NCBI RefSeq assembly: GCF_008973755.1
Contig: NZ_WBOM01000007.1
Coordinates: 124,001-188,000, forward strand
Direction: 5' to 3'
Length of the DNA: 64,000 nucleotides
DNA from: Nitrincola alkalilacustris
Lineage (GTDB): Bacteria > Pseudomonadota > Gammaproteobacteria > Pseudomonadales > Balneatricaceae
How positions within the stretch are numbered: the first letter of the stretch is position 1; every line of letters starts with the position of its first letter. Below, piece after piece: positions 47,415-55,699 of the stretch. Made by a program: the position numbers and the translations under genes. The notes beneath the pieces are model-generated. The model was not told the origin of the DNA. It worked only from the letters and a program-made list of their open reading frames with translations, and did no database searches.

Positions 47415-48779
47415 TTAAACCGTGTGCAGGTACCAGAGGTACTCCAGATCGGAGATGGTATGCTCAAACTCATGTAACTCATTCTCCTTACAGGCGACGA
47501 AGATATTCAGAAAGTTCTCGCCCAGATATTCACGCATGACTTCAGAGCTTTCCAGATTACGCAAGGCATCGCGCAGGTTATTGACCAGCGATGGCTCATG
47601 CTGCTCATGCGCATTGCCCTCAGTAATGGGAGGCGGCTCAATCTTATGCGTGATGCCATAATGGATACCGGCAAGCAGAGCGGCCATCAGCAGATAGGGG
47701 TTGGCATCGGCACCTGCCACGCGATGCTCGATACGGACCGCTTCCGGGTCGCCACCCGGGATGCGCAGCGCAGTGGTACGGTTATCCAGTCCCCAGGTGG
47801 GTGCGCTGGATACGTAAAAGTCCGGGCTGAAACGGCGGTAGGAGTTGATGTTCGGGCACAGCAGGGCCATCGCGTCATTCATCGTGGCCAGCAGGCCGCC
47901 GACTGCCCAGCGCAGCATATCATTCGGCTGTTCGGGATCACCGGCAAAGATATTGTGACCCTTTTCATCCACCAGACTGATATGCAGGTGCATACCGCTA
48001 CCTGACTGGTCGTGATAGGGCTTGGCCATGAAGGTGGTGTCCATCTCATGGTCATAGGCCATGTTCTTGATCAGGCGCTTGAGCAGTGTGGCGTGATCAC
48101 AGGAGTACATCGGGTTGTCGACATGGTGCAGGTTGACCTCGAACTGGCCCGGTGCCGATTCTGCCACCAGTGCATCGGCCGGCAGGGACTGCTCATGCGC
48201 GGCATCGAGCACATCAGCCAGAAACTCGGCATATTCATCCAGATCATCAATCGAGTAGACCTGCACGCTTGCCGGACGCTTGCCTGAAATGGGTGATTTC
48301 GGCGGTTGTGGTCGGCCGCTGAGGTTCTCCTGATCGATCAGGTAAAACTCCAGCTCAAAAGCGGTGACAGGCGTCAGCCCCAGCTCATCGAAGCGACTGA
48401 TCACACGCTGCAATACCACGCGTGGGTCGGCAAAGAAGGGCGTCTCTCGGTCCAGCTCGAACATGGTCATCAGCAGTTGGGCGGTAGGCCGTTTCTGCCA
48501 GGGTTCCATGGACAGCGTATCGGGTACGGGCATGCAGATGCGGTCTGCCTCACCGATATCCAGACCCAGTCCTGTCTCCTCTACCGTAGTGCCCTGAATA
48601 TTAAGGGCAAAGATGGAGGCCGGCAGGGCTATGCCCTTTTCAAATACCTTGGTGAGAGCGGAGGGATCGACGCGCTTGCCACGTACGATACCGTTCATAT
48701 CGGCGATCAACAGATCAACAAACTGAAGTTCGGGGTGTTCGCGAAGGAAAGCCTCTGCTTGTGATAAACCAGAGCTCAT
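47415..48779 (-). CDS. puuA: gamma-glutamylputrescine synthetase (PuuA-type glutamine synthetase homologue)
   Basis: Glutamine-synthetase fold enzyme of 454 residues ligating glutamate to putrescine or a related amine with ATP. N-terminal domain RGKRVDPSAL, catalytic-domain segments AFELEFYLIDQ, SAPGQFEVNLHH, GSGMHLHISLVD, NINSYRRF and WGLDNRTTALRIP. AAGG precedes the ATG. It heads puuA-puuB and diverges from the puuD/spuA-like gene. Glutamine synthetase proper is excluded by the context and by the divergent N-terminus. Confidence 0.92.
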   Translation of the reverse strand: MSSGLSQAEAFLREHPELQFVDLLIADMNGIVRGKRVDPSALTKVFEKGIALPASIFALNIQGTTVEETGLGLDIGEADRICMPVPDTLSMEPWQKRPTAQLLMTMFELDRETPFFADPRVVLQRVISRFDELGLTPVTAFELEFYLIDQENLSGRPQPPKSPISGKRPASVQVYSIDDLDEYAEFLADVLDAAHEQSLPADALVAESAPGQFEVNLHHVDNPMYSCDHATLLKRLIKNMAYDHEMDTTFMAKPYHDQSGSGMHLHISLVDEKGHNIFAGDPEQPNDMLRWAVGGLLATMNDAMALLCPNINSYRRFSPDFYVSSAPTWGLDNRTTALRIPGGDPEAVRIEHRVAGADANPYLLMAALLAGIHYGITHKIEPPPITEGNAHEQHEPSLVNNLRDALRNLESSEVMREYLGENFLNIFVACKENELHEFEHTISDLEYLWYLHTV

Positions 48780-48811
48780 AGGGTAACCTTTTCGTTGTTT
48801 ATATCAGGATG

Positions 48812-48840
48812 AGTAGATTCTATTACTCGTTAGCTGTCAA
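48812..48840 (-). promoter_or_regulatory. candidate puuA promoter with overlapping inverted repeat
   Basis: On the minus strand TTGACA (48835-48840), 17-base spacer and TCTACT (48812-48817). GAGTA (48811-48815) and TACTC (48824-48828) form an inverted repeat over the -10, a plausible repressor site. The -10 is weak (4 of 6). Confidence 0.45.
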
Positions 48841-48938
48841 TAAGGCTGAGATTACATCATAGGGTGTGTCAGCCTGCTTTATGTTTGAACAGTTTACAAC
48901 TGAATGTTAAGTATTCCATAACAGAGATGGAAAATAAA

Positions 48939-48965
48939 AGCTTGCCATGTCCTGTGTGGCAGGCT
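48939..48965 (-). terminator. terminator-like hairpin upstream of puuA
   Basis: On the minus strand AGCCTGCCA, 9-base loop, TGGCAAGCT form a 9-bp stem with one G-U pair, followed by TTTATTTTCC. It has the look of an intrinsic terminator but lies 160 bp upstream of puuA and 74 bp before the divergent puuD-like start. Confidence 0.5.
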
Positions 48966-49038
48966 AAAAATTGATGGCATGTCTCTTGAGTTTGCCGAGA
49001 CGTTATATACCTTCCACCTATTAACAGAGTTATTAACC

Positions 49039-49848
49039 ATGAACAGTCAGATGGCTGCTCAGCCACAACGCCCGATCATCGGCGTTAATGCCTGCAGTCA
49101 GCAGTTACCAGGTCAGCACCCTTTCTTCATAGTCGGTGAAAAATATGTCAGATCCGTTCTTCAGGGCGCAGGCGGGTTGCCCTGGGTGATCCCTGCACTG
49201 GGCGATGATCTGCCGATCGAGCAGTTGCTGGCGAACATCGACGGCTTACTGCTGACCGGCTCACCGTCGAATATTGAGCCTCACCATTATGCCGGTTCTC
49301 CCAGCGATCCGGGTACCGCTCATGACCCCAAACGTGATGCCACCAACCTGCCGCTGATCCGGGCGGCGCTGGATGCCGGAGTGCCTTTGCTGGGTATCTG
49401 TCGCGGCTTCCAGGAGATGAACGTTGCTCTGGGTGGAAGCCTTCACCAGAAACTGCATGAGGTTGGTCATTATATTGAACACCGTGAGAACAAGGATGAC
49501 CCGATCGCGCGCCAGTATGGCCATCTGGCACATCGAGTTGAGATAGCGCCGGGAGGCCTGCTTTCCACTATCTGGCCGGAAGCGGATGCCGGGGTCAACT
49601 CAATCCATACGCAGGGTGTCGATCAACTGGCGCCGGGCCTGCGGGTCGAAGCCAGGGCGCCTGATGGGCTGGTGGAGGCCTTTTCCGTAACTGAGGCCAG
49701 TGCCTTCGCCCTGGCGGTTCAATGGCACCCGGAGTGGCAATGGCACCCGGGCGAAGGCGTGGATGACTTTCCTTTTTATCGTGCCATACTGGCCGCCTTT
49801 GGCGAAGCGTGTCGCGCCCGTCGTCAGCAGCGCTGCGTTAGTCTATGA
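49039..49848 (+). CDS. puuD: gamma-glutamyl-gamma-aminobutyrate hydrolase (PuuD/SpuA-like)
   Basis: Class I glutamine-amidotransferase-like hydrolase (peptidase C26), 269 residues, releasing GABA from gamma-Glu-GABA. Nucleophile Cys121 in LGICRGFQEMN; His and Glu in WHPEWQWHP. TGSPSNIEPHHY is typical. The ATG at 49039 is chosen because the protein then starts like its relatives; an upstream ATG at 48979 adds 20 unrelated residues. It is first in a plus-strand run continuing with a glutamine-synthetase-like gene and spuDFGH, matching the Pseudomonas spuA-B-D-F-G-H layout without spuC and spuE. Confidence 0.92.
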   Translation: MNSQMAAQPQRPIIGVNACSQQLPGQHPFFIVGEKYVRSVLQGAGGLPWVIPALGDDLPIEQLLANIDGLLLTGSPSNIEPHHYAGSPSDPGTAHDPKRDATNLPLIRAALDAGVPLLGICRGFQEMNVALGGSLHQKLHEVGHYIEHRENKDDPIARQYGHLAHRVEIAPGGLLSTIWPEADAGVNSIHTQGVDQLAPGLRVEARAPDGLVEAFSVTEASAFALAVQWHPEWQWHPGEGVDDFPFYRAILAAFGEACRARRQQRCVSL

Positions 49849-49880
49849 TAATGTTACAATAATTACCCTGTGAGTTGATT

Positions 49881-51227
49881 ATGAAAGATCTTGAGAGTTG
49901 GTTGACCGAGAACAAGATCACTGAAATCGAGTGTGTTGTCAGTGACATCACCGGTATAGCCCGGGGCAAGATAAGCCCTGTGTCCAAATTCATCGCCGAG
50001 AAAGGGATGCGCCTGCCCGAAAGCATACTGCTGCAGACCGTTACCGGCGATTATGTTGAAGATGATATCTACTACTCCCTGCTTGATCCGGCCGATATCG
50101 ACATGATCTGCCACCCGGACCCCTCCGCTATTTTCCTGATTCCCTGGGCGCTGGAGCCGACGGCACAGATCATCCATGAGTGCTATGACAAGATGGGTAA
50201 CCCTATCGAACTCTCGGCACGTAATGTGTTGAAGCGGGTACTCAAGCTTTATGATGACAAGGGCTGGAAGCCGATCGTATCGCCGGAGATGGAGTTCTAT
50301 CTGACCAAGCGTTGCGCTGATCCCGATCTACCTCTGCAACCGCCGATCGGCCGTTCAGGGCTGCAGGAAACAGGCCGTCAGTCTTTTTCCATTGATGCCG
50401 CCAACGAGTTTGATCCGCTGTTTGAGGATATGTACGACTGGTGCGAGCTGCAGGGTCTGGATATCGATACCCTGATCCATGAGGAAGGCACAGCCCAGAT
50501 GGAGATCAACTTCCGTCATGGTGATCCACTGGAGCTGGCTGACCAGGTCTTTGTATTCAAGCGCACATTGCGCGAAGCGGCCCTGAAGCATGATGTCGCT
50601 GCGACCTTCATGGCCAAGCCGATCACCAATGAACCGGGCAGTGCAATGCATCTGCATCAGAGTGTTGTCGACAAAAAGACCGGCAAGACTATTTTCTCCA
50701 ATGCTGATGGCACCATGAGCCAGCTCTTCCTGCACCACATTGGTGGCCTGCAGAAGTATATTCCGGAAGTGCTGCCACTGATGGCGCCGAATGTGAACTC
50801 TTTCCGCCGTTTCCTGCCCGATACCTCGGCGCCGGTGAATGTGGAGTGGGGCCTGGAGAACCGTACCTGCGGTCTGCGCGTACCGGATTCCGATCCGCAG
50901 AACCGCCGTATCGAGAACCGTCTGCCGGGCGCGGATGCCAACGCCTATATTGCGATAGCCGCCAGCCTGTTGTGTGGTTATATCGGCATGACACAGCAGA
51001 TCAACCCATCGGCTCCGGTGCAGGGGCGTGCTTATCAGCGTCGTAATCTGCGTCTGCCTTTCACTCTGGAGAGTGCGCTGGAGAGGATGGAAAACTGCAA
51101 GGTGCTGGAAGAGTACCTGGGCAGCAAGTTCGTGCAGGGCTTTATCGCCGTGAAACGAGTGGAAAATGAGAATTTCAAGCAGGTGATCAGCTCTTGGGAG
51201 CGTGAATTCCTCCTGCTGTCGGTATAG
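49881..51227 (+). CDS. second glutamine-synthetase-like polyamine ligase (SpuB/SpuI-like)
   Basis: Glutamine-synthetase fold protein of 448 residues, distinct from the PuuA at 47415-48779. It shows SDITGIARGKISP, SPEMEFYLTKR, GTAQMEINFRHGD, GSAMHLHQSVVD, NVNSFRRFLPDTSAPVNVEWGLENRTCGLRVP. The ATG at 49881 is preceded in frame by a TTG. Position after the spuA-like gene is that of SpuB in Pseudomonas. A gamma-glutamyl-polyamine ligase is the likely role; the amine may differ from that of PuuA. Confidence 0.88.
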   Translation: MKDLESWLTENKITEIECVVSDITGIARGKISPVSKFIAEKGMRLPESILLQTVTGDYVEDDIYYSLLDPADIDMICHPDPSAIFLIPWALEPTAQIIHECYDKMGNPIELSARNVLKRVLKLYDDKGWKPIVSPEMEFYLTKRCADPDLPLQPPIGRSGLQETGRQSFSIDAANEFDPLFEDMYDWCELQGLDIDTLIHEEGTAQMEINFRHGDPLELADQVFVFKRTLREAALKHDVAATFMAKPITNEPGSAMHLHQSVVDKKTGKTIFSNADGTMSQLFLHHIGGLQKYIPEVLPLMAPNVNSFRRFLPDTSAPVNVEWGLENRTCGLRVPDSDPQNRRIENRLPGADANAYIAIAASLLCGYIGMTQQINPSAPVQGRAYQRRNLRLPFTLESALERMENCKVLEEYLGSKFVQGFIAVKRVENENFKQVISSWEREFLLLSV

Positions 51228-51235
51228 GTATGAAA

Positions 51236-51260
51236 GGAAAGGGCGACCTTTCCTTTTTTT
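51236..51260 (+). terminator. intrinsic terminator after the glutamine-synthetase-like gene
   Basis: GGAAAGG-GCGA-CCTTTCC, a perfect 7-bp stem with a tetraloop, then seven T. It begins 9 bases after the stop codon and separates the ligase gene from the spuD-like gene, which must therefore have a promoter of its own or depend on read-through. Confidence 0.93.
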
Positions 51261-51340
51261 GTATTCCGGCTATTTTAAAAACAACAAAAAATGTTGAAAA
51301 TGCCCCGCCGTTTTTGACCCTTATGCTGAGAGGTAGCAAT

Positions 51341-52444
51341 ATGATCCGACATTTCAAGAAGGCTTTACTGACCACCTCCATGGCACTGGCACTGGGTGCC
51401 GGAGCTGCTCATGCCAACGAAGTCAGGATGTACAACTGGTCTGACTACATTGCCGAGGACACACTGGAGAAATTCACTGCCGCAACCGGTATTCGTGTCA
51501 CCTACGATGTGTTTGACAGCAATGAGGTGCTGGAAGCAGCCCTGCTGTCGGGTCGCTCAGGCTATGATCTGGTGGTGCCATCCAATCACTATCTGACCAA
51601 GCAGATCAGTGCTGGCGCTTTTGCCAAGCTGGATCACGCCTTGTTGCCGAATATGGTCAACCTGGATCCGGACCTGATGGCGCAGCTGGTATCTGTCGAT
51701 CCAGGTAGCCAGTATTCAGTACCTTATCTGTGGGGTACCAATGGCTTTGGTTATAATGAGGGGCGGGTGCTGGAAATTCTGGGCGATGATGCACCAGTCG
51801 ATTCCTGGGCACTGATGTTCGACCCGGAGATCACTGCCAAGCTGGCCGCTGCAGGTTGCGGTATCTCCATGCTTGATTCCGGCGATGAGATGCTGCCGGC
51901 GGCGATGGCTTATCTGGGACTGGACCCGAACAGCAACGAGGCCGATGACTTTGCCAAGGCAGCAGAGGTGATCACAGCAGTCAGACCACATATTACCTAC
52001 TTCCACTCCTCACGCTATATCTCTGATCTGGCCAATGGAGATATCTGTGTCGGTGCCGGTTATTCCGGTGATGTCTTCCAGGCGGCTGATCGTGCGGAAG
52101 AGGCAGAAAACGGCAATGTGATCATCTACACCATTCCAAAAGAGGGTGCTGCACTGTGGTTTGATATGCTGGCGATCCCGAATGATGCACCGAATAAGGA
52201 AAATGCGCATAAGCTGATCAACTTCCTGCTGCAGCCGGAGATCATCGCCGATATCACCAACTATGTGATGTACGCCAACCCCAACAGTGCAGCTGACTCA
52301 CTGGTTGATCCGGGCGTGCTGTCTGATCCCTCTATCTATCCGACTGAGGAAGTGATCGCCAAGCTGTATATCGCCAAGGAGCGTCCTCTGGACACCCAGC
52401 GCGTGATTACACGTACCTGGAACCGAGTCAAATCCGGACGTTGA
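51341..52444 (+). CDS. spuD: putrescine-type periplasmic binding protein (SpuD/PotF-like)
   Basis: Binding protein of the polyamine importer, 367 residues. Signal peptide of about 24 residues ends AHA-NE. Ligand-pocket residues typical of PotF/SpuD are visible in YNWSDYIAEDTLEKF, VVPSNHYL, LWGTNGFGYN and GICVGAGYSGDV-like DICVGAGYSGDVFQAAD. The ATG at 51341 has GAGG upstream; the frame is open back to 51230 but that part runs through the terminator. The ligand is probably putrescine. Confidence 0.93.
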   Translation: MIRHFKKALLTTSMALALGAGAAHANEVRMYNWSDYIAEDTLEKFTAATGIRVTYDVFDSNEVLEAALLSGRSGYDLVVPSNHYLTKQISAGAFAKLDHALLPNMVNLDPDLMAQLVSVDPGSQYSVPYLWGTNGFGYNEGRVLEILGDDAPVDSWALMFDPEITAKLAAAGCGISMLDSGDEMLPAAMAYLGLDPNSNEADDFAKAAEVITAVRPHITYFHSSRYISDLANGDICVGAGYSGDVFQAADRAEEAENGNVIIYTIPKEGAALWFDMLAIPNDAPNKENAHKLINFLLQPEIIADITNYVMYANPNSAADSLVDPGVLSDPSIYPTEEVIAKLYIAKERPLDTQRVITRTWNRVKSGR

Positions 52445-52457
52445 TTAGCCATAAGGG

Positions 52458-52504
52458 CCCGGCGGCAACCATGGGTTGTCGGCCGGGTCGGGTTACCTTT
52501 TTTT
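52458..52504 (+). terminator. hairpin between spuD and spuF (possible attenuator)
   Basis: CCCGGCGGCAACC pairs with GGTTGTCGGCCGGG around an ATG loop, with one bulge and one G-U pair. A run of seven T starts 10 bases after the stem. It would favour higher output of the binding protein than of the ATPase and permeases. Confidence 0.55.
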
Positions 52505-52565
52505 CATGTCGTGTGTTCATGTCGAGATGTTCAAGTCGGTGTCTCCATGACGGGAGTTTTTGCTG

Positions 52566-53705
52566 ATGGCAGAAGCAGTTAGTGAGATTAAAAAGCCAAC
52601 GGCCAAGGCAGCAACTGCTGAAGTGCTGTTGAGAATCGAGGGTGTCAGCAAGCAGTTTGATGAAACGCTGGCGGTCGATAATGTCAGCCTGGATATCCCG
52701 CGCGGTGAGATCTTTGCGCTGCTCGGCGGTTCCGGTTCGGGCAAGTCGACACTGCTCAGGATGCTGGCAGGCTTCGAAAAACCCACTCAGGGCCGTATTC
52801 TGCTGGATGGCAAGGATATCACCGACCTGCCTCCCTACGAGCGCCCGATCAATATGATGTTTCAGTCCTATGCTCTGTTTCCGCATATGACGGTGGAGCA
52901 GAACATCGCTTTCGGCCTGAAACAGGATCGCATGAGCAAAGGTGAGATCAGTGAGCGTGTCGCGGAAATGCTCAGGCTGGTCAAGATGGAAAAGTTTGCC
53001 AAGCGTAAACCCATGCAGTTGTCCGGTGGTCAGCGTCAGCGTGTGGCACTGGCTCGTTCTCTGGCCAAACGTCCCAAACTGCTGTTGCTGGATGAGCCGA
53101 TGGGGGCGCTGGACAAGAAGCTGAAGACACAGATGCAGCTGGAGGTGGTCGATATTCTGGAAAAGGTCGGCGTTACCTGTGTGCTGGTCACGCATGATCA
53201 GGAAGAGGCGATGACCATGGCAGGGCGTATCGCGATCATGTCTGATGGCTGGATTGCGCAGGTCGGTTCGCCCATGGATATCTATGAAAGCCCGAACAGC
53301 CGCATGATTGCAGAATTCATAGGATCGGTGAATGTGTTTGAGGCGCGGATCACCGAGGATGAGGCCGACAGCTGCACACTGATGAGTGATGAGCTCAGCA
53401 CACCGGTCTATATCAGTCACGGCATCAGTACGGCTGCGCAGGATCGTGAGGTGTGGCTCGCAATCCGACCTGAAAAAACCATGATCACGCGCCATCAGCC
53501 GAAGGAGCCACATAACTGGTCATCCGGTGTCGTGCATGATATCGCCTATCTTGGCGGCGTCTCTGTTTACTATGTGCGGCTCGACAGTGGCATGGTCGTG
53601 CAGGCCAGCATGGCGAATATTGCGCGCCGCGGAGATCGGCCCACCTGGGAAGACAAGGTGTTCATCAGTTGGGAATCAACCAGTCCAGTTGTACTCTGGC
53701 AATAA
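52566..53705 (+). CDS. spuF: polyamine ABC transporter ATPase (SpuF/PotG-like)
   Basis: ATP-binding subunit, 379 residues. Walker A GGSGSGKST, Q-loop FQSYALFPHMT, signature LSGGQRQRVALARSL and Walker B LLLLDEPMGALD, followed by the C-terminal TOBE domain of polyamine and spermidine importers. The ATG at 52566 has GGGAG 9 bases upstream; a TTG two codons earlier is in frame. A gap of 16 bp leads to spuG. Confidence 0.95.
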   Translation: MAEAVSEIKKPTAKAATAEVLLRIEGVSKQFDETLAVDNVSLDIPRGEIFALLGGSGSGKSTLLRMLAGFEKPTQGRILLDGKDITDLPPYERPINMMFQSYALFPHMTVEQNIAFGLKQDRMSKGEISERVAEMLRLVKMEKFAKRKPMQLSGGQRQRVALARSLAKRPKLLLLDEPMGALDKKLKTQMQLEVVDILEKVGVTCVLVTHDQEEAMTMAGRIAIMSDGWIAQVGSPMDIYESPNSRMIAEFIGSVNVFEARITEDEADSCTLMSDELSTPVYISHGISTAAQDREVWLAIRPEKTMITRHQPKEPHNWSSGVVHDIAYLGGVSVYYVRLDSGMVVQASMANIARRGDRPTWEDKVFISWESTSPVVLWQ

Positions 53706-53721
53706 AAAGGGACGGTCTCTG

Positions 53722-54636
53722 ATGAGTAAACTGGCACATAAACTCACTAAGCTCGTACCGAAGGGGCGAACGCTGGTATTTGCCATTCCCTTTGTCTGGT
53801 TGCTGCTCTTTTTCCTGCTGCCTTTCGCGCTGGTGCTGAAGATCAGTTTTTCATCTGCGGCAATATCCATCCCGCCCTATCAACCGGTGATTCAGTACGC
53901 CAGTGATACGCTGACGCTGGTGATGAACTTCGGCAACTTCCTGTTTCTGGCAACCGACTCACTCTATGTATCGGCTTACTGGGGCTCACTGAAGATCGCC
54001 TTCATCTCGACCCTGGTGTGTCTGCTGATCGGCTATCCCATGGCCTATGCCATCGCCCGTATGCCGGTACAGACACAGGTAGTGCTGCTGTTGCTGGTGA
54101 TGTTGCCCTCCTGGACCTCCTTCCTGATCAGGGTTTATGCCTGGATGGGGATACTGAGTAATCAGGGGTTGCTGAATAACTTTCTGCTCTGGCTGGGGGT
54201 GATCAAAGAGCCGCTCAGAATCATGAACACCAATATAGCGGTGATAATCGGCATCGTTTATGCCTATCTGCCCTTCATGATACTGCCACTCTATGCCAAC
54301 CTGGTGAAACTGGATAGAAGTCTGCTGGAAGCAGCGTCCGATCTGGGTTCGCGTTCAATCAACACCTTCTGGAAGGTGACTCTGCCGCTGTCCAAGGGTG
54401 GGGTGATTGCAGGCTCCATGCTGGTGTTTATTCCAGCAGTGGGTGAATTCGTGATACCCGAACTGCTGGGTGGGCCGGATACCCTGATGATCGGTAAGGT
54501 GCTGTGGGAGGAGTTCTTCAACAATCGTGACTGGCCTGTCGCATCGGCACTGGCGATCGTGATGCTCGGGATTCTGATCATTCCGATCACCCTGTTCCAT
54601 CGTTATCAGTCGCGTGAACTGGAGAAGAGTGAATAA
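53722..54636 (+). CDS. spuG: polyamine ABC transporter permease (SpuG/PotH-like)
   Basis: Inner-membrane permease of 304 residues with six helices. The EAA-type coupling loop is LEAASDLGSRSINTFWKVTLPLSKGG. Opening MSKLAHKLTKLVPKGRTLVFAIPFVWLLLFFLLPF is typical of PotH. It starts at 53722, 16 bp after spuF; spuH begins one base after its stop. Confidence 0.94.
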   Translation: MSKLAHKLTKLVPKGRTLVFAIPFVWLLLFFLLPFALVLKISFSSAAISIPPYQPVIQYASDTLTLVMNFGNFLFLATDSLYVSAYWGSLKIAFISTLVCLLIGYPMAYAIARMPVQTQVVLLLLVMLPSWTSFLIRVYAWMGILSNQGLLNNFLLWLGVIKEPLRIMNTNIAVIIGIVYAYLPFMILPLYANLVKLDRSLLEAASDLGSRSINTFWKVTLPLSKGGVIAGSMLVFIPAVGEFVIPELLGGPDTLMIGKVLWEEFFNNRDWPVASALAIVMLGILIIPITLFHRYQSRELEKSE

Positions 54637-54637
54637 T

Positions 54638-55462
54638 ATGAAAAAACCACATTTCTCTACCGTGATGCTGGTGCTGGGGCTGCTGTTTCTCTATGTGCCC
54701 ATGTTCATTCTGGTGTTCTACTCCTTCAATGCCTCGCGTCTGGTTACGGTCTGGGCCGGTTTCTCGACGCGCTGGTATTTCGAGTTGTTCCGCGATCAGC
54801 AGCTGTTGTCGGCTATCTGGACCAGTCTCAAGATCGCCTTCTACTCTGCAAGCATGGCGGTCTGTATCGGTACTCTGGCGGCATTTGTGATGACACGGTT
54901 CCGGCGGTTCCGTGGGCGTACAGCGTTGTCCAGCATGATCACGGCGCCGCTGGTAATGCCCGAGGTGATCACCGGTCTGTCGCTTCTGTTGCTGTTCGTG
55001 CATATGGCACAGATCATCGGCTGGCCGGCCGATCGTGGCATAGCGACCATCTGGATAGCGCATACCACCTTCTGCAGCGCCTATGTTGCCGTGGTGGTCT
55101 CATCGAGGTTGCGTGAAGTGGATCTGTCGATCGAGGAAGCGGCGATGGATCTGGGTGCCACGCCTTTCAAGACCTTCTTCCTGATCACTCTGCCGATGAT
55201 TGCACCGGCACTGGTGTCCGGCTGGTTACTGGCCTTCACTCTGTCGCTGGATGATCTGGTTATCGCCAGCTTCGTATCGGGCCCGGGGGCGACCACCTTG
55301 CCCATGCTGGTGTTCTCGTCCGTCAGGCTGGGGGTGTCGCCCAAGATCAATGCGCTGGCGACCCTGATCATACTGGCGGTCTCTCTGGCGGCTTTCATCG
55401 CCTGGTATCTGATGCGGCGTTCGGAAGAGAAACGCAGACGCCAGTTGCCGGATCTGGAGTGA
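54638..55462 (+). CDS. spuH: polyamine ABC transporter permease (SpuH/PotI-like)
   Basis: Second permease, 274 residues with six helices, and the coupling loop IEEAAMDLGATPFKTFFLITLPMIAPA. LDDLVIASFVSGPGATTLPMLVFSSVRLG is characteristic of PotI. The ATG at 54638 follows the spuG stop by one base, with GGAG upstream inside spuG. Last gene of the transporter set. Confidence 0.94.
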   Translation: MKKPHFSTVMLVLGLLFLYVPMFILVFYSFNASRLVTVWAGFSTRWYFELFRDQQLLSAIWTSLKIAFYSASMAVCIGTLAAFVMTRFRRFRGRTALSSMITAPLVMPEVITGLSLLLLFVHMAQIIGWPADRGIATIWIAHTTFCSAYVAVVVSSRLREVDLSIEEAAMDLGATPFKTFFLITLPMIAPALVSGWLLAFTLSLDDLVIASFVSGPGATTLPMLVFSSVRLGVSPKINALATLIILAVSLAAFIAWYLMRRSEEKRRRQLPDLE

Positions 55463-55699
55463 CTTGGCTGTCATGATCGGTCATTAAGACCTGTCAGCAG
55501 CCGACAATCAGAGGAAAAGTAAAGAAAGGCATAGGATACTGCAAGACTGGCTGTGCCGATTCTCCTTAGAGTGAAGGTGAGGTCGGCAGTCAGGCTTGCA
55601 GCGCTGATCTCAACATGCGCTATAGTGTTAACAGGAAGTACTGCAATCAGATGTGTCGTATTCAGAAATAGTACAACTCACTGATTATGCTATAGTCAG

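Noticed and set aside
51230-51340. Upstream extension of the spuD reading frame
   Set aside because: It would translate through the intrinsic terminator hairpin and place 37 residues before an obvious signal peptide.
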